64,000 bases of DNA. Origin: Fratercula arctica. Taxonomy: Eukaryota > Chordata > Aves > Charadriiformes > Alcidae. Below the pieces are notes generated by a model that was given only the letters and a program-made list of their open reading frames with translations, did no database searches and had not been told where the DNA came from. This document shows positions 22,401 through 35,142 of this stretch, piece by piece. The position numbers and the translations under genes were made by a program. How positions within the stretch are numbered: the first letter of the stretch is position 1; every line of letters begins with the position of its first letter. The DNA is taken from positions 153,569,889 through 153,633,888 of the forward strand of contig CANTUZ010000002.1 in NCBI GenBank assembly GCA_947846985.1, read 5' to 3'.

Positions 22401-25400
22401 TGTGGGGTAGAAAGTATTTCATGTATTTCAGTGAAAGAACAGTGTTTTAAGAGGGAATGAATATAAACAAAAGCTTTCTGGATGCAAATCAGAGGATTTT
22501 TGACCATTACAGGAGCAAATTTCTGAAACAGCATTCAGAGAGGGTCATAATTTAAATTGTTTCATGCTTATAGAAAGAATTATTTATACAAAGAATTACA
22601 GCATAAATTACTATATTTATGCAGAGAACTGTTATATGATTACTTGTAACAGGAGACTTGATTAATTGGCTCAGAACACTTCCATGAGTTTGCTTGTATT
22701 TTCTAGTCCCTTGTTCTGTGCTAATATAGTTCACCTTTATAGCTGCACAATTTCATCCATTCTTGGGTCTTGACTGGTTTAATTATTCTGATCGTATTCT
22801 AGTCCCCAAGACAAAAGGTTTTCTTATCTTCTTCCAAGAGCAGACCTAACTGGAAAATTCTATTCCTTTCTTTTCTGGTCATTTCTGATTAAACAAATGA
22901 CAGAAAACATTGGTTTTGCCTTTACGTTTTTCTACAGTTTTAAATTAAGACCACAACTTTGCATTCCATTGTGTGAACATCAGCAAATACTATGTGTTTT
23001 CTTTGCAGCTCGCATTTTGAAAGGATATTAACTTCTTGTGGGACTGCTGCTTGAGAAATAGACTTCCAGCAAAATCGTGATGTATTCTGTTTAATGAACT
23101 TCAAGGAGCTCAGAATCATAGATCCAAACCACTCTGAATAAAAAGAAAAACATTAACAAGTATCTCGGTCAATTCAGTGTCTTAACTTTATGCAAACTAA
23201 AGAAAAATAGAAAGGCAAACCTTTCCCCGCCTCATCTGGAAGAGTACTGTACAGTAATGCAGCTCTATGGGGGCAACTCTTTTTAGCTGTTCACCCCTGT
23301 TTTGAACCCGGTTTTGTTTCAGCATTAGGAAGATTAATTGGGAGAGATCAAAGAGGTCTTTTAGGGTCAGATAAATGGTATTTCTCTTTGCTTGCCCTCT
23401 TGGGTGGCCTTTAGACTTATCAGACTTGAGCAAAAAGGATCACGTCACCAGGAGCTCTGTAACACCGATGCACTAGTCCCGCTGTACGCCGCACCTTTAC
23501 GCATTTGAAAGTTGATGTTGATACTGCCACTTCAAAGGCTCCATTTCGCTTCAGGGGATTCTATCTTTAAAGCACTCAACATCAGTGGGAGGATTTTCAC
23601 GTCATGTCACATCCCACTTTTGAAGTTTCTTGTTAATAGGGGTTGCCTTTGAAGACTTCCCACTCCTGAGAGGTTCTTCTCCCAGTTCTTCTTGTTGCGG
23701 GTATGTCTCTCACAAGATCTTTTTAGCATCCCTCCTGAGGATTTTCTGTCTTTAGGAACATCCCATAAGAGCTTCTTATTGTTTAGGCCTGGGCCTTTAG
23801 AAGAGTTTTGATATCCTTTAACAAGTTCCTGCTTGTGGGCCAGATCATGCAGCCTCTACTCAGTCTTGAGTTCACTGTAACTAACTCGCCTGAGTAAGAT
23901 GCACATGACTTGGAGACAACTTTTCTTTATCAGCAGATTTCATCCTTCTCCCATTGCTCAAGTCTATTTAAAGAGAAAATATTAGATATCTAGTGCAAAA
24001 ATGAAGACACACTGCTTGTTATAATTACCATTTTGATTCATGATGAACAATTCTGGTTTTATGAAATCAGAAACTAATTCATGCTTAAATCCTGCACCTT
24101 TTTGGAGGAAAGTCACATTAACTTTGTTTTATTTTGATCCTTTCCTCTCAGTGTTGCACTTTCTTGCCCAGACTGGAAAATACCATGCCTTTTAGTATTA
24201 CAGGCCTTATTGAAAACAAAAACTACCAGAAAACTTATTTGAAAGACTCTTTTCATGAGATTCTGAAACCCCGGAGGTCCACATAAGAAACTAAACTATT
24301 GAGTGCTTGCATGAACCAAGTCTTTGATCTTTTTGAGTTTATCACATACTTAGCCAGTATGAGTGTTGTCAGATGAATAACTCCGGAATGTTGGTGCATG
24401 ATTTGAGATTCTACTCTAGATCCTTTTTGTTTTTGGTGGATAAACTTTAAACAAGTCTTTTTTAAAAAAATCTCATGTTTTGTTGTGAAAAGTTTTCTAT
24501 GTGCAAGAAACAGGGAAACATGGTCTTAAAAAAGTTTAAAAAATATATGTAAATGACATAAAATTATAACAAGTGAAGGTATTCATTTCATCCCAATTTG
24601 CCTTTAGAATGTGCTTTTAGAATTCTCCATTGACAAATGTCTTTCTTGTTGTATGTATATTTGGGTTTGAGTTTTTTTCAAGTTGACTTGCCTGGCATTG
24701 TGACCTTGGAATATGTGTGAATGGTGGAAGAGAAGCTACTGTGGAAAGCCGCAAAGAGAAAAGATGTTACAGAAACATCATGCAAGTCAAGCTGCAAAAA
24801 ATGAAAGTGCTTTTTGAAAACGTAATGGAGAAGCAAATAGTTATGTGATCATGGGAATAAATGCAACCTAGTGTCCAGTGGGTTTGTATCTTGTGACTGA
24901 GTCACTTATAAGTGAGAAAAAGGATGACAGGTGCAGTCTGAAGACCTTGGGGGAACCTTGGCCAAGACCCAAATCAATGATGGACATTTCACTACTGAGG
25001 TGACCTAGGGAGAGAACTTACTGAAGCTGGGAAGAAGGGGAGGTTGGGTGAGATGTGTTTTGAAGTACCTGAGAGGAGAGAGAGAAAGAGAGCAAAGTAG
25101 CAGCTCTAGGAGTTGCAAAGCAAAGGTGTTTGGAGCTGCTTCAGAACAAAGGACTCAGAGGTAGTTAACTGACAACACCCTTGCAGCTAGGGAGGAATTT
25201 AGCCTCTTGAACCAGAAAAAAAAAAAAACAAACACAAAACATGGAGGCAACAGGCAAGAGGAAAGACTTAAAACAGTGAGGAAAGAAGGCTGTGTAAATG
25301 AGACAAGCAGTGGGCTGTGTATCTTCACTTTCAGACAGGAGAGGTCCTCCTTTGGAAGCCCACAGCTAAAAACTTGATGTGAGAGTTTATTTTAAGATTA

Positions 25401-26399
25401 AAATTATTCTTAAATTCTGCATTATTGGCATGTGGCAAAATGGATTATGTGCAATAACTGATATTACAAAATTAAAAGTACATCCATTTGAATAGACTTT
25501 CATTTTAAAATGTGTTAACTTTTTACGGAGAAAATTGTATGTGCTTATTGAAGAGAGAACAAAGCAAGATTATGCGCTACTACTAATACATCTACTGGCA
25601 TGTCAAGAAGGTCTTTATTTTTTTCTGAAGATATTAAAAGTTCTGTAAAGAGCTATTTTAGTTCAAGGTTGCAAGGCGTTTCTTTTCAACAAACAGAAAA
25701 TGCTTTGAAGAAGAAAAGCGAATGAGATGTTTCACTTGGTAGTACAGTGTCAACTGGTTGTAGAATCCTGGAAAAGTTGTTCCTGGCAAAGAAGGATATT
25801 AAAAACAAAACCCTACTACCTGGATAAAAGTAACATAAAATGTTTTCATTACTATATCATGTTATGTATTGAAATTACGTGCTTAAAGGAAATACTTGTT
25901 TGCACAAAACTTCAATGTTTTTCCCTGGAAAATTGATTCTTGAAAAGATTTCAGCATTATTTAGTCATGTCCAGTTTCCAAGGCTAAAAAAACCCTTAGG
26001 CTGTTCATAATACGGTTGTTAATCTGCCTGGTACTGACGCGGTCTCAGCCTCTGGTAGCCAGGCTTATGTTGAAGTATGAGTCTCCATTATAATTGCGTT
26101 TGTTTAATATCTCTCACTTAAATTCTCAAACACAATTTTCTAGCTCTCCTTTCAAAGATACTAATGTTTTCATCAGTAATGTCAACTTTTAACTAAAAAT
26201 CAATAAGATCCTTTTCTTGTCTCACTCTTTCTGAAATCAAGACTCCTCCAATCACAAATTACTGACATTCATATTGTATGCAATAAATGAAGTTTTCTGC
26301 TCGTAATGAGAGATTATTGTGATAAATATCAGACATGACTCTGAATGAAATGCAGAACCATACAAGGCATACTTAGTAGGAGATACCATCTTGAATAAC
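19493..26399. other. non-coding DNA, no gene recognised
   Basis: Long A+T-rich stretch without supported genes or recognised repeats. It holds a T run at 20523-20538, a purine-rich stretch near 25060-25100 and an A-rich run near 25217-25230. Short frames on both strands show no motif. Confidence 0.5.
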
Positions 26400-26830
26400 A
26401 TCAGAATCATTTCTGAAGCTAAGAAAGAGAAGACAATTTGGAGCAGAAATAGCTAGTTGGAAAAAAACCCTCCTCACCGAACAAAAAAAGCATGGCTCCT
26501 GACAGTGTTATCTCAAGCAGTAAAATCTGCTCGTTTAAGGACCTATTAATCATAGAGCAAAATGCTGCCCAATTTACATAACTGAGCAGCAGAATATAAA
26601 ATTTGGCTGAGGTAAAGTGAACATTAATTAGGCAGCTCTTGTAAGCAGCAGTGAGCTTCTCTGTTCTCCCTGAAATGTCTAGTACATACCCAGTAATTTC
26701 ACATGGGATTTGGGATGTCTTGCGGGAATTAGCTGGCACTTGTCTCCTTGTTCCTCATCTCTGTCGTACCCTTAATAACGCACGTTTGCAGGGGACACCG
26801 TTCACCTTTGTCAGGCCCTGCACTGAGAAG
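26400..26830. promoter_or_regulatory. candidate conserved non-coding block (enhancer-like)
   Basis: A repeat-free block with compact homeodomain-type words, such as ATTAATTA at 26623-26630 and CTATTAATCATAG near 26546-26558. It lacks homopolymer slippage and has no long frame. Such composition is typical of vertebrate developmental enhancers, but this is a visual impression only. Confidence 0.2.
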
Positions 26831-27249
26831 CTCTTCCCTCTTAGAAGTGGTAGGTTGCATCTGTCTGAAGCCTGGTGTGTGCCTGTGATGATTTAAAGCC
26901 CACGCTGCCGGGAGTAAGCTGGACACTCCTGGCTCATCAGAGACTGGCCACATTCCCAGGGGCTCCAGTGGGTATGTACATTTCCAGTACGCTGACTACA
27001 CCCGGCGCTGGGATTGGAGCACAGTGCTCTTTGCTCTCCTGCGGCCTACTTAGATTTTATTTGCCTGCATTTCATTTCAAAAAACATGGTAAAAAAATCC
27101 CATGGCATTGTAATTGTTGCTAGACATGCCATGGCCGCCTGGCACCTCATGGTAAAATCAGAGGGAAAATCCTGATCCTTGCATTGCGCAAGGACTGAGT
27201 CCCAGCTGTGACATTGACTGGGAACACTGGGACCCACCCCTCTCTCTAC

Positions 27250-27560
27250 AGGTCAAAATTACTGATGCAAAGCAAATATTTTGCACAGATATTAGTTCAT
27301 ATTTACATGGTTTTAGTTTTTTTCTTTAATTAGGGCAATTCACCTTTGAAAACATCTTAAGTTGCACAGTAACATGTTTTCATTTTAATTCCTTTGAAGG
27401 CTTTGCAATTAGTGTATCGAGTTACCTAATGAATGATTAGAAGCAAATAATGGCTCATGGTTATTGTTTCTTGCTGAGGCAAACATCGCTGCGTTGTTTA
27501 CAGTTCATTGTTGCTTTGAAGGTTATCTCAGCGATCACAAAGGAGAAAGATGGCTCTCGT
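27250..27560. promoter_or_regulatory. candidate conserved non-coding block (enhancer-like), TCF/SOX/forkhead words
   Basis: Within about 250 bases there are three TCF/LEF-like CTTTGAA words (27344-27350, 27392-27398 and 27514-27520). SOX-like words are TATTGTTT (27462-27469) and CATTGTTG (27506-27513), with ACAAAGG near 27537. There is a forkhead core TGTTTAC (27495-27501) and a homeodomain TTTAATTAG (27325-27333). No open frame or repeat explains the block. The density resembles conserved developmental enhancers; conservation itself has not been checked. Confidence 0.28.
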
Positions 27561-30073
27561 TTGTTATGAAATGAAAGGTTTAGATTTTTGGATTACAGAC
27601 AAAATGGCAGAAAAACGTTAGTTTTTAGCAGAAAAAGTAACACGCTGCCAAATTGCTTTAGGTTGACACAAATCGTTTTCTTCCAACACCACCAGGATAA
27701 ATGTCAGTGCAGGGACTGGATCTTGAATTTTGCATGCCAATTTCTGGCTAACTCTTTTAGACTGATTTCTTAATTATCCTTAGCTTTGGCTATAGTTTTA
27801 CAACCATCAGTAGGAAACTACTGCAGAGACAGTAATTGAGGGTTACAAATTGTTCAGACAGAAAGACAGAATGTTAATATTTATCCTAAAAACTAAGCAT
27901 TTGAAAGTTTTTATATTAGAGAAAAAATAAAACTATTTCTCTTCACTGGTAGCTGGATTATATTAGTTCTAGAAAAGTAATATTTCAAACATTACAAAAT
28001 GGTTTATTGTATATCTTTGCATTCCATATATGATTCTGTGTCTAATATTTAGAATTTGGGTTTGCTTTAAAATACACTGTCTAGCGAAAAGTTGCGCTCT
28101 GTCAGGATCATGTAGTAATTTTTTAAATCACTGATAATTTAAAGCTTCAAGTTGATTATAAAAACATCAGCAACAGAAGTTCTGTCCCCAGAATTACGGT
28201 GTTTGGGTCAAGGCAACAATATATCCCTTGCTTGGGCAGATGTTGTGACATGAGAGACATTTTATTAGTCAACCATTTATTTAAAATAAACTCTTTCTTA
28301 CCCCCTTTTGTTTCACCATTGAAAGAAATTTGGAGATGTATGTGGATCACTGATGGCTGTGCTACAGTGGTGGAGAATAATCTTAAAAGCTCCCTAAATG
28401 AAAATCCTGTCTAGGTGTATGATAAAATTTCATCATGTAGATTTCTGGATACAGTAGTTGTATCACTATAAGCAACATAAATATTTTGCATAAATATTCA
28501 TTTACATTTTATTGCTCTTGTTGTACCACCAATGTGACAGATGCTTCCAAATGCTTTGGGGGTAAACGATGAAGCGGATTTTAAATGGGGTACACAGAAG
28601 TCGTCTTTCTCATTAAGGTGTCCCAAGCAACTGGTAAAGGAACATGGAGAAAAACCCACAAAAGCAAGGAGCAGATACAAACAGCCAGGAATGCAGATGT
28701 TTGTACGCATCTGGAACAGGTTTGATTTCTGCCAAAATTATCTTTACTGTTTAGTTGTTGCCCGCAATTGTCTTTTTTTCTGTACAGAGCAAAGAATGTA
28801 AAATCCAGATCCTGAAGAAAATTATAGTCTCACAGTAGCAAGGGAAACACAAGTATGAAAAGATGGGCTAAAGAGAAAGAGCATGCCAGCTTGCTGAGGT
28901 GAAACAAATCTGACTCCATGATTACGGTATTGTGAATTGATTATCTTTAGTTGGACTGTAAATCAGTGAAAGTTCTCTGAATAAATGTTAGGAAAAATTT
29001 CTCATCCCTGTGTCCCCTTCATTTGCTCTCTTTCTGCTGTGACAATGAACCATGTGATCTAAGTATATTTCTGATACCTGTAATTAACATTTCAAGCTGT
29101 TTTAAGAGAAAAAAACCCAAGCAAACAAAAAAGATATGTTTTTGTATGCAAAGTCTCATGTAGCCCAGATAAACATCCTTGCAGCTAAATATAAAGATAA
29201 TAATATAAGTTCACTGCCCTGCCAACAGGCACTACTTAAGGTGTCTTTGAGGTGGATAATAACAAATCCTACACAAAAATCACATCATGTAGGTATGTAT
29301 TAAAGTGACTCAACTATGAGCAGGACGAACACTGACTAACCTGGGTGGGAAAGCGCACGATGGGTATTAATTAACAAAGAGAGGGCCCATCATGTGTTTG
29401 CTCATTGCTGGATGAAGTATCATAAACACGGTGAGGAGGTCTTGCTGTTTCAGAGCCCTCTGATGACTCTTTTAACAACCAGGGAACATATCTTGCATAC
29501 ATGATGTTTTCCAAGTAGTGCAGGCAATGTACAAAATAAGGTATTTTTTTAAGCCAAGGTATTTTTTTGTTTGTTTTTGATATGTGGAGAACATAGAGCA
29601 TTGCAGGCAGAGTCTCTGCAGATCTCTGCTGTTGCTACAGTGCGGTGCTTCAAGCTGTGCTTTTGGTCTTTGTAATTCTTCCTTCACACTCCGTTTCTGG
29701 TTAATAAATGAAACACGGCGTCGTTTCCATTTTGCACTGGGTAGACCACATACCCCTCTCTACAGCAGTGACAGAAGCAGCAGGGAGCTGGGGAGCACAG
29801 GGGGGATCATCAGCTGTGGAAACACCCATCAGTTGTGGGGCACGCGTCAGCCTTTCTGCTGCGATGCCAACAGCTTTCATCAGCCGTGTCCCGAGTCCTG
29901 AAGGACCATGCATGGGGTGATGCTGCATGAACTCCTTTGCCAGGTGCCACATCGGCATCCACTCAGATGGAGACCCCTTCCAATACACAACTCATTTCCT
30001 GGAAAGCTGGGAAAAAGATGGGTCCTGAGGGAAGTTTTTGAGAGGAACAGCTTTCATCTCTGCTGATGGATGA
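27561..30073. other. non-coding DNA, no gene recognised
   Basis: Mostly A+T-rich. The frame 28541-28801 begins just after an acceptor-like GTGACAG and is lysine- and arginine-rich for its first 59 codons, but has no convincing donor. It is listed as a finding only. The part from 29640 to 30070 is richer in G+C without a recognised element. Confidence 0.5.
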
Positions 30074-30527
30074 GGGGATGAGGGCCACGAAGATGCTCAG
30101 AGGGCTGGAGCACCTATGCTATGAGGAGAGGCTGAGAGAGTTGGGGTGGTTCAGCCTGGAGAAGAGAAGGCTCCAGGGAGACCTTATAGCCCCTTCCAGT
30201 ACCTAAAGAGGGCCTAAAGAAAAGATGGGGAGGGACTCTTTATCAGGGAGTGGAGCGATAGGACCAGGGGTAGTTATTTTAAACTGAAAGAAAGGAGATT
30301 TAGATTAGATATCAGGAAGAAATTCTTTACTGTGAGGGTGGTGAGACACTGGAACAGGTTGCCCAGAGAAGCTGTGGATGCCCCATCCCTGGAGGTGTTC
30401 AAGGCCAGGGTGGACGGGGCTTTGAGCAGCCTGGTCTAGTGGGAGGTGTCCCTGCCCATGGCAGGGGGTTGGAACTAGATGATCTTTAAGGTCCCTTCCA
30501 ACCCAAACCGTTCTGCGATTCTATGAT
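30074..30527 (+). mobile_element. 5'-truncated CR1 LINE
   Basis: Starts in the post-thumb part of ORF2 (codons for RGLEHL..EERLREL) and runs through the C-terminal domain to the 3' end. It contains AGATTTAGATTAGATATCAG, GAGGTGTCCCTGCCCATGGC and GGTCCCTTCCAACCC, and ends in TTCTGCGATTCTATGATG. The coding part has several stops. The 3' end is of the same subfamily as 3456-5514 and 53838-54331. No target duplication is apparent. Confidence 0.92.
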
Positions 30528-31477
30528 GAAGCTGTTATTTTAGTGTCTATTGGAAAGGGGAGAAAAAAATATATTTGGAGGGAGTTGTAATACCTCAGCA
30601 GTTTGGAAGTCTGCCAGGGCTGGAGATTGCCTCTTGACTGTCATGGTAAACAGTTGCTGGTCTTCCACTAATATGCCTTCTGTGGTCCAGATCCTTTCAC
30701 AGTTTTGGCCCCTGCAACATCTTCTGACAGTAAATTCTGCAGCTGAATTTTGAGTCATGCTAACATCACTTTAAATTTGTTACCAGATAATTTCACCACA
30801 CCTCCAAGTTTTCACCTTTCCCATACCATCCATGGTTTCCACCATTTCACTTCCTACCTTTGCTTTCACCACATCTAAACATGTGCTTCCCAGAGGTTTT
30901 TTTTGTGGAAAAACCTCTGTTTGAAGACATGGTGCAGGACTACATGCCATATCAAGGATGTGTCATGCTGTGAATTTATGCAGGGACCCAAGGAGAGGAT
31001 GTTTTCCCTGTGCCTTTCCTAATAATTCTAAATGTTTCATTTGCCTCTGATTGCTGCAGGGCGTTGAACTGATGTTTTAAAAAAAGCCTGTCCTCAACGA
31101 CTTTAAGATCTCTTTCCTGAGTATGTAAAACAAAAGAAGTTTTAACAATAGAGAAAAGGACACAGCAATAATTTATTAAAAACATCACAACAGTGAGTCA
31201 CCAGTATAAGCATGCAAATAAGCTAAATGCTTGCTCCCGCACTATCTGCATCCACAGCTTTTTGCTATTTTGCCATAGAATATCTCCTGACCAAAATGCT
31301 TTTTTTGTGTGTGTGTGAATACTTTTTTCCCCTTTGGCTTTCCGCTGACCTTGGTGAACAGCTTGTTCCCACCGGCTGATGAAGCCACTGGGAGAAGTCT
31401 GTCTCATGCCTTTTATCCAGTCCCGATGCGTTGTTCCTCCCCTGGGCAAGCCCAAAGGCTGCCACCCAGCCTGCCAC
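30528..31477. other. non-coding DNA, nothing recognised
   Basis: Spacer between a CR1 copy and the possible LTR. No motif-bearing frame. It contains a GTGTGTGTG stretch near 31308-31316. Confidence 0.5.
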
Positions 31478-31897
31478 TGAAATCTTGTCTCTCTGTGGGT
31501 AAATGAGGGTGCAGAGGGAAGTGGAGAGAGTCACCAGAGCGGTTGACTCAACTTTATTGCTTCCTCCACATGTATTTAAAAGGCACAATCTGCCACCAAG
31601 CTGCCTTTCTCTTATCACTCCACACCTGAGACTCCCAGCTCCTACATCTCACTCAGTGAGCAGCAGCTCGGTTCTCCTCTGGTCATGGGTGAGCATCACT
31701 TTGTCTGGGTTGGCTCTCCCAGTGGCTCCAGTATCTGTTGTCTTCAGCCTTCTCATCTGTTTACAGCATCTGTGCCTCTTGCAAAGCTCGGCTGGCATCG
31801 GGGCTGTGTAAGTTCGTTTCATTCTAGTATGGAGATGAAAGATCCTCATGCCGGGGTGGATTTGCTCCTCTCTAGATACCTATTCTCTTTTGCCACA
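31478..31897 (-). mobile_element. possible solo LTR with compact TATA-AATAAA core
   Basis: On the minus strand a TATA-type TTTAAATA (31580-31573) is followed after about 15 bases by AATAAA (31558-31553) and then a U5-like stretch. This tight spacing is the layout of avian alpharetrovirus-like LTRs, where the polyadenylation signal precedes a short R. The block can be bounded by TG (31478) and CA (31897) on either strand. The word GCCTGCC lies next to both ends (31469-31475 and 31898-31904), but with two extra bases on the left, so it is only a doubtful target duplication. It could instead be a TATA promoter or chance. Confidence 0.4.
31553..31580 (-). promoter_or_regulatory. TATA-type box and AATAAA in close tandem
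   Basis: TTTAAATA at 31580-31573 and AATAAA at 31558-31553, both on the minus strand. This pairing is the main reason for calling the surrounding block an LTR. Confidence 0.4.
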
Positions 31898-34518
31898 GCC
31901 TGCCCTATCCTACAGTAAGTGAAAATGGCTGATGGGTAAACCCCTAATTCATATTGACTATGTCTATGGGTCTGAGCATGTGTCACCCAGTATGCTCCAA
32001 ATTCTGGGCCCCAACCACTCAGACTGAGGACCTGTATATTGAAATCAGGATGTGGGAAACAAAGGGTAAGGAAGAAAGGTCTGGTTCGTACCCAAGTCTT
32101 GCCCTAATATGAGGATGAGGTGTGGGTGGTGTGCGGATCCAGGTCAGAAAGTCTCCCCAGGTTCCTACCAAGTCCTTTTTTTATTATCTATTAATGGTAC
32201 AATATGGTTTGATTTCCTTATCTATATCATGAGAGTTTAAAAAGATTTAAACCAAACCAGCCCTGTATCTGCATACGTAGAGCCGTCTATGAGAACAAAC
32301 CAGTTTGTTCCCACCTGTCCCCTGGTTCCTGAGGTAGCAGAAGAGCTTTCTCCCATGAGCTTCAGTGTCAATATGCCACTATAAAATGAAGCTTATGAGC
32401 AGTACATTGCCATAATTAATAACAGCATTTTAGCTCACTTTGCAAACATGCACTGGGTCTGCCTCACAATTCTTCACAGGTGGATGAAGGGAGCCAAACA
32501 GGTAAGCTTCTTTTCAACAAATACCGTTGATTCTAACACAGCTATAAGCAGAGGTATCACTAGCAGCACTTGGCATTTTTTTCAGCGTTTTGTTTTCACA
32601 GCTGCTTTATTAAAGAATGCCTTAACATAGACTTAAAGGCGGCCAACACTAGAGTCACACAGTTCAAGCCTGCAGCCTTGACTGACACAGTGTTTCCCTG
32701 TGACATGCGTGGGGAATCCCCACCCGAAAAGTCCTCATCACCTTGATCCTGTCTAAACAGTTCTTGCAAGGTGGGGGACAGATGCACAACCCCCCACAGC
32801 AACGTGGTTGCACGGGGAGGGTGCCACATACTGCATTGTGTTGCTAAAAACAGTCTGTTGTCAGAAAAGCTGGACTTTGATGGACTATCCCTTTGTGTTC
32901 TGGGAGTGGAAACCAAACAAAATACTGTGTGAGGCACATGACACACCAAAACCGGTTGTTTCTGTTGGCTTGGATGGTGCTACACAGAGCTGAACCGCTT
33001 GGCCTCCCTTTCCCCTTCTGTTACTGGTAGCACTTAAGTGAAGATGCTGCCTGCCGGGTCTGAAGCTAATTTGTGCTCTCACGGAAGAGGAAGCGTACTG
33101 CAGTGCACAGAGGCAAAACTCCAACAAGCAGTCTGAAAGTAAAGGTTGATTTTTGATTAACCAAAGCATCCTCTGCCCTGAGCACTCCTAGAGACAAATG
33201 TGTCCATCCTCCTAGCAGGACGTGAGACCCAGGCATAGGACACTGCTCAAGAACTCAGCAGTTTGGCTTTATTTAGATGAATACCTCCCACTGAAGTCAA
33301 TGGGAATAAGTTTTATAAATATCACTGAAGATCAGGGCCATTGAGGCAAAGCAATCTTAAGAAACCATCCAGTGAATCTTTAAAACTGTTTCCTATTAGA
33401 GTTAAGCTGTAACTAATGCTCCATTACAATGGTGTACTGGAGTCCTCGGAGAACTTTTAAAGTACCCACTTAAGGGAAGAGCCGCTGAATTCTAGTGTGC
33501 AGCGAGTATTTGGGCAGTCCTTGGCTTTGTCCCTGGACTCTCTGGTGAGTCGTATTGTCTCTGTTCCCACCTGTAAAGTGAGAGAAAGTGCCACAGACTG
33601 AGGCACTTGAGAGTGTTCAGACACTGTGATGATTATGACAATGAGGATGGGACATTTTAAGCATCTGGGCAAATCGGAGCTGGGTGCTACAGGAGGGCAA
33701 GCATGGCATTCGTGCCAGGTGGTATTTGTACAGTGGCCCTTCCCATTTCTCTCTCCTTCAGGCTGGAGGTTTACCTCAGGGGTTTTTGTTGCCTCCTATT
33801 GTCATTCTTTTCAGGTTTAGTGCCCTGTTTCTGAGGAATTATTTAAAATAAATTAGACTGTGATGTAAAAAAATTAACTCAAGGCCACTCCATGTATTGA
33901 CAGATTTCTTTATTCTGGGTACAAATTAACAGCTCTTTCAAAAACACCTGTATTTCCAGTTACTGCTGGGAAATCCTATTTAAATTTATTAATTTCTGAG
34001 GATCAAGCCAGGTTGGGGGCAGAGACAGAGAGAGGGAGCATATAGATATTTTTACTGAACTGCCTTGTTTTTTAATCTGGGATATCTGCTTACAACGTTA
34101 GTTATTCTGTGCAGATCTGGGAGAAATGTTCATCCAGGTCTGGTATTCACACGCTATGACAATACTTACGGACGTGTTAAGAATGGTCAAGTCTCACACC
34201 CCAGAGCACAACTTGCCCAGCTGACTCCCGCCTCTTCCAGTGTACAACCTGATGTGCGAGCATCATGCCTTAAAGCAGAAAGAGCACTGCGAGCTTTGTG
34301 TATGTGCAACGTGCCTGAAGTCTGTCACTCTGGCAGTGTCCTACTGGAGATCAGCTTGACCATCTCTTCTCGCCAACGCCTCTGTCCTCACAGTGCTCCC
34401 TGCCTCCTCCCCTCTGGTGTCTGCCTGAGGTTTGCAAAACACGGGCTCAGGGAACCAAGCTGAAGGTTTCACTCTGTCTCTGCTTGTGCACCGAGGTCTT
34501 TTCTGCAGTCTGCTCCTG
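31898..34518. other. non-coding DNA, no gene recognised
   Basis: Mixed composition, with G+C-richer parts at 32640-33100 and 34180-34500. Frames such as 34065-34463 (132 codons) have no family motif. A good donor word, ACAGGTAAGC, occurs near 32497-32506 but without a convincing coding exon to its left. Confidence 0.5.
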
Positions 34519-34526
34519 TATAAATA
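34519..34526 (+). promoter_or_regulatory. TATA-box-like word
   Basis: A textbook TATAAATA with moderately G+C-rich flanks, about 600 bases upstream of the candidate exon at 35143. An ATG at 34554 opens a 36-codon frame with a hydrophobic, signal-peptide-like start. Promoter activity is not supported by anything else. Confidence 0.15.
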
Positions 34527-34853
34527 CAGGAATTCAAAACAAGTGTTGCGAGCCATGTTCCAGCCTGCATGCCTGGGCCTGCTGGTACAGACTGCGATTT
34601 GGCTAGCAGCGCTAATCAATCAGGCTTCAGGAGTGGACAGAAAGTGTTTTCAGCCAGCAGGCTGAGCTATAAAATCTAAAACTCAGCAAGAGCTGCTTAT
34701 AAATAGTATGAAACAAAGTAGTGAAAATTAATCTTGTGTATCTGCGGGGGTTTTTAGGTTAGATCTTTTTTCAAGATAGAAAACAAAGGTCTATTTCTGC
34801 AGCAGTCATGAGGGTTTTTCACTTTGACTTATCACTTGTAAGTGATTTCGGAG

Positions 34854-34897
34854 GAAAAAAATGAAAGGTTAAAAAAGAAAAAAAGAAAGAAAAAAAT
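34854..34897 (+). repeat. A-rich low-complexity run
   Basis: Nearly pure adenine with scattered guanine (GGAAAAAAATGAAAGG then AAAAAAGAAAAAAAGAAAG). It lies just upstream of a pyrimidine tract that leads into a splice-acceptor-like site at 34931. Confidence 0.85.
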
Positions 34898-35142
34898 CAC
34901 TCCTGCCTTTTCTTCTTTCTCCTCGCTGCAGCCTCGGTTAGATCATGGCAGCACAAAGAGTCGATGTGGCGTTTGGCACAACCAAAGTGATGAGGAATCT
35001 TGGCAAGGGCAGGGAGGCAGTGAGGTGGTGGTGGGCATGTGGGGTGCATCCTAAAGAAGATCAGCCACTGATGAAGCAAATTTTTCTTCTGCCAACAACT
35101 GATCCAGTTTGGGGTTCCTGCCCATTCCTCCTCCCTCCTCAG

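Noticed and set aside
32455..32506. Possible 22-base microexon before ACAGGTAAGC
   Set aside because: The acceptor tract is weak and such a small exon cannot be supported without transcripts.
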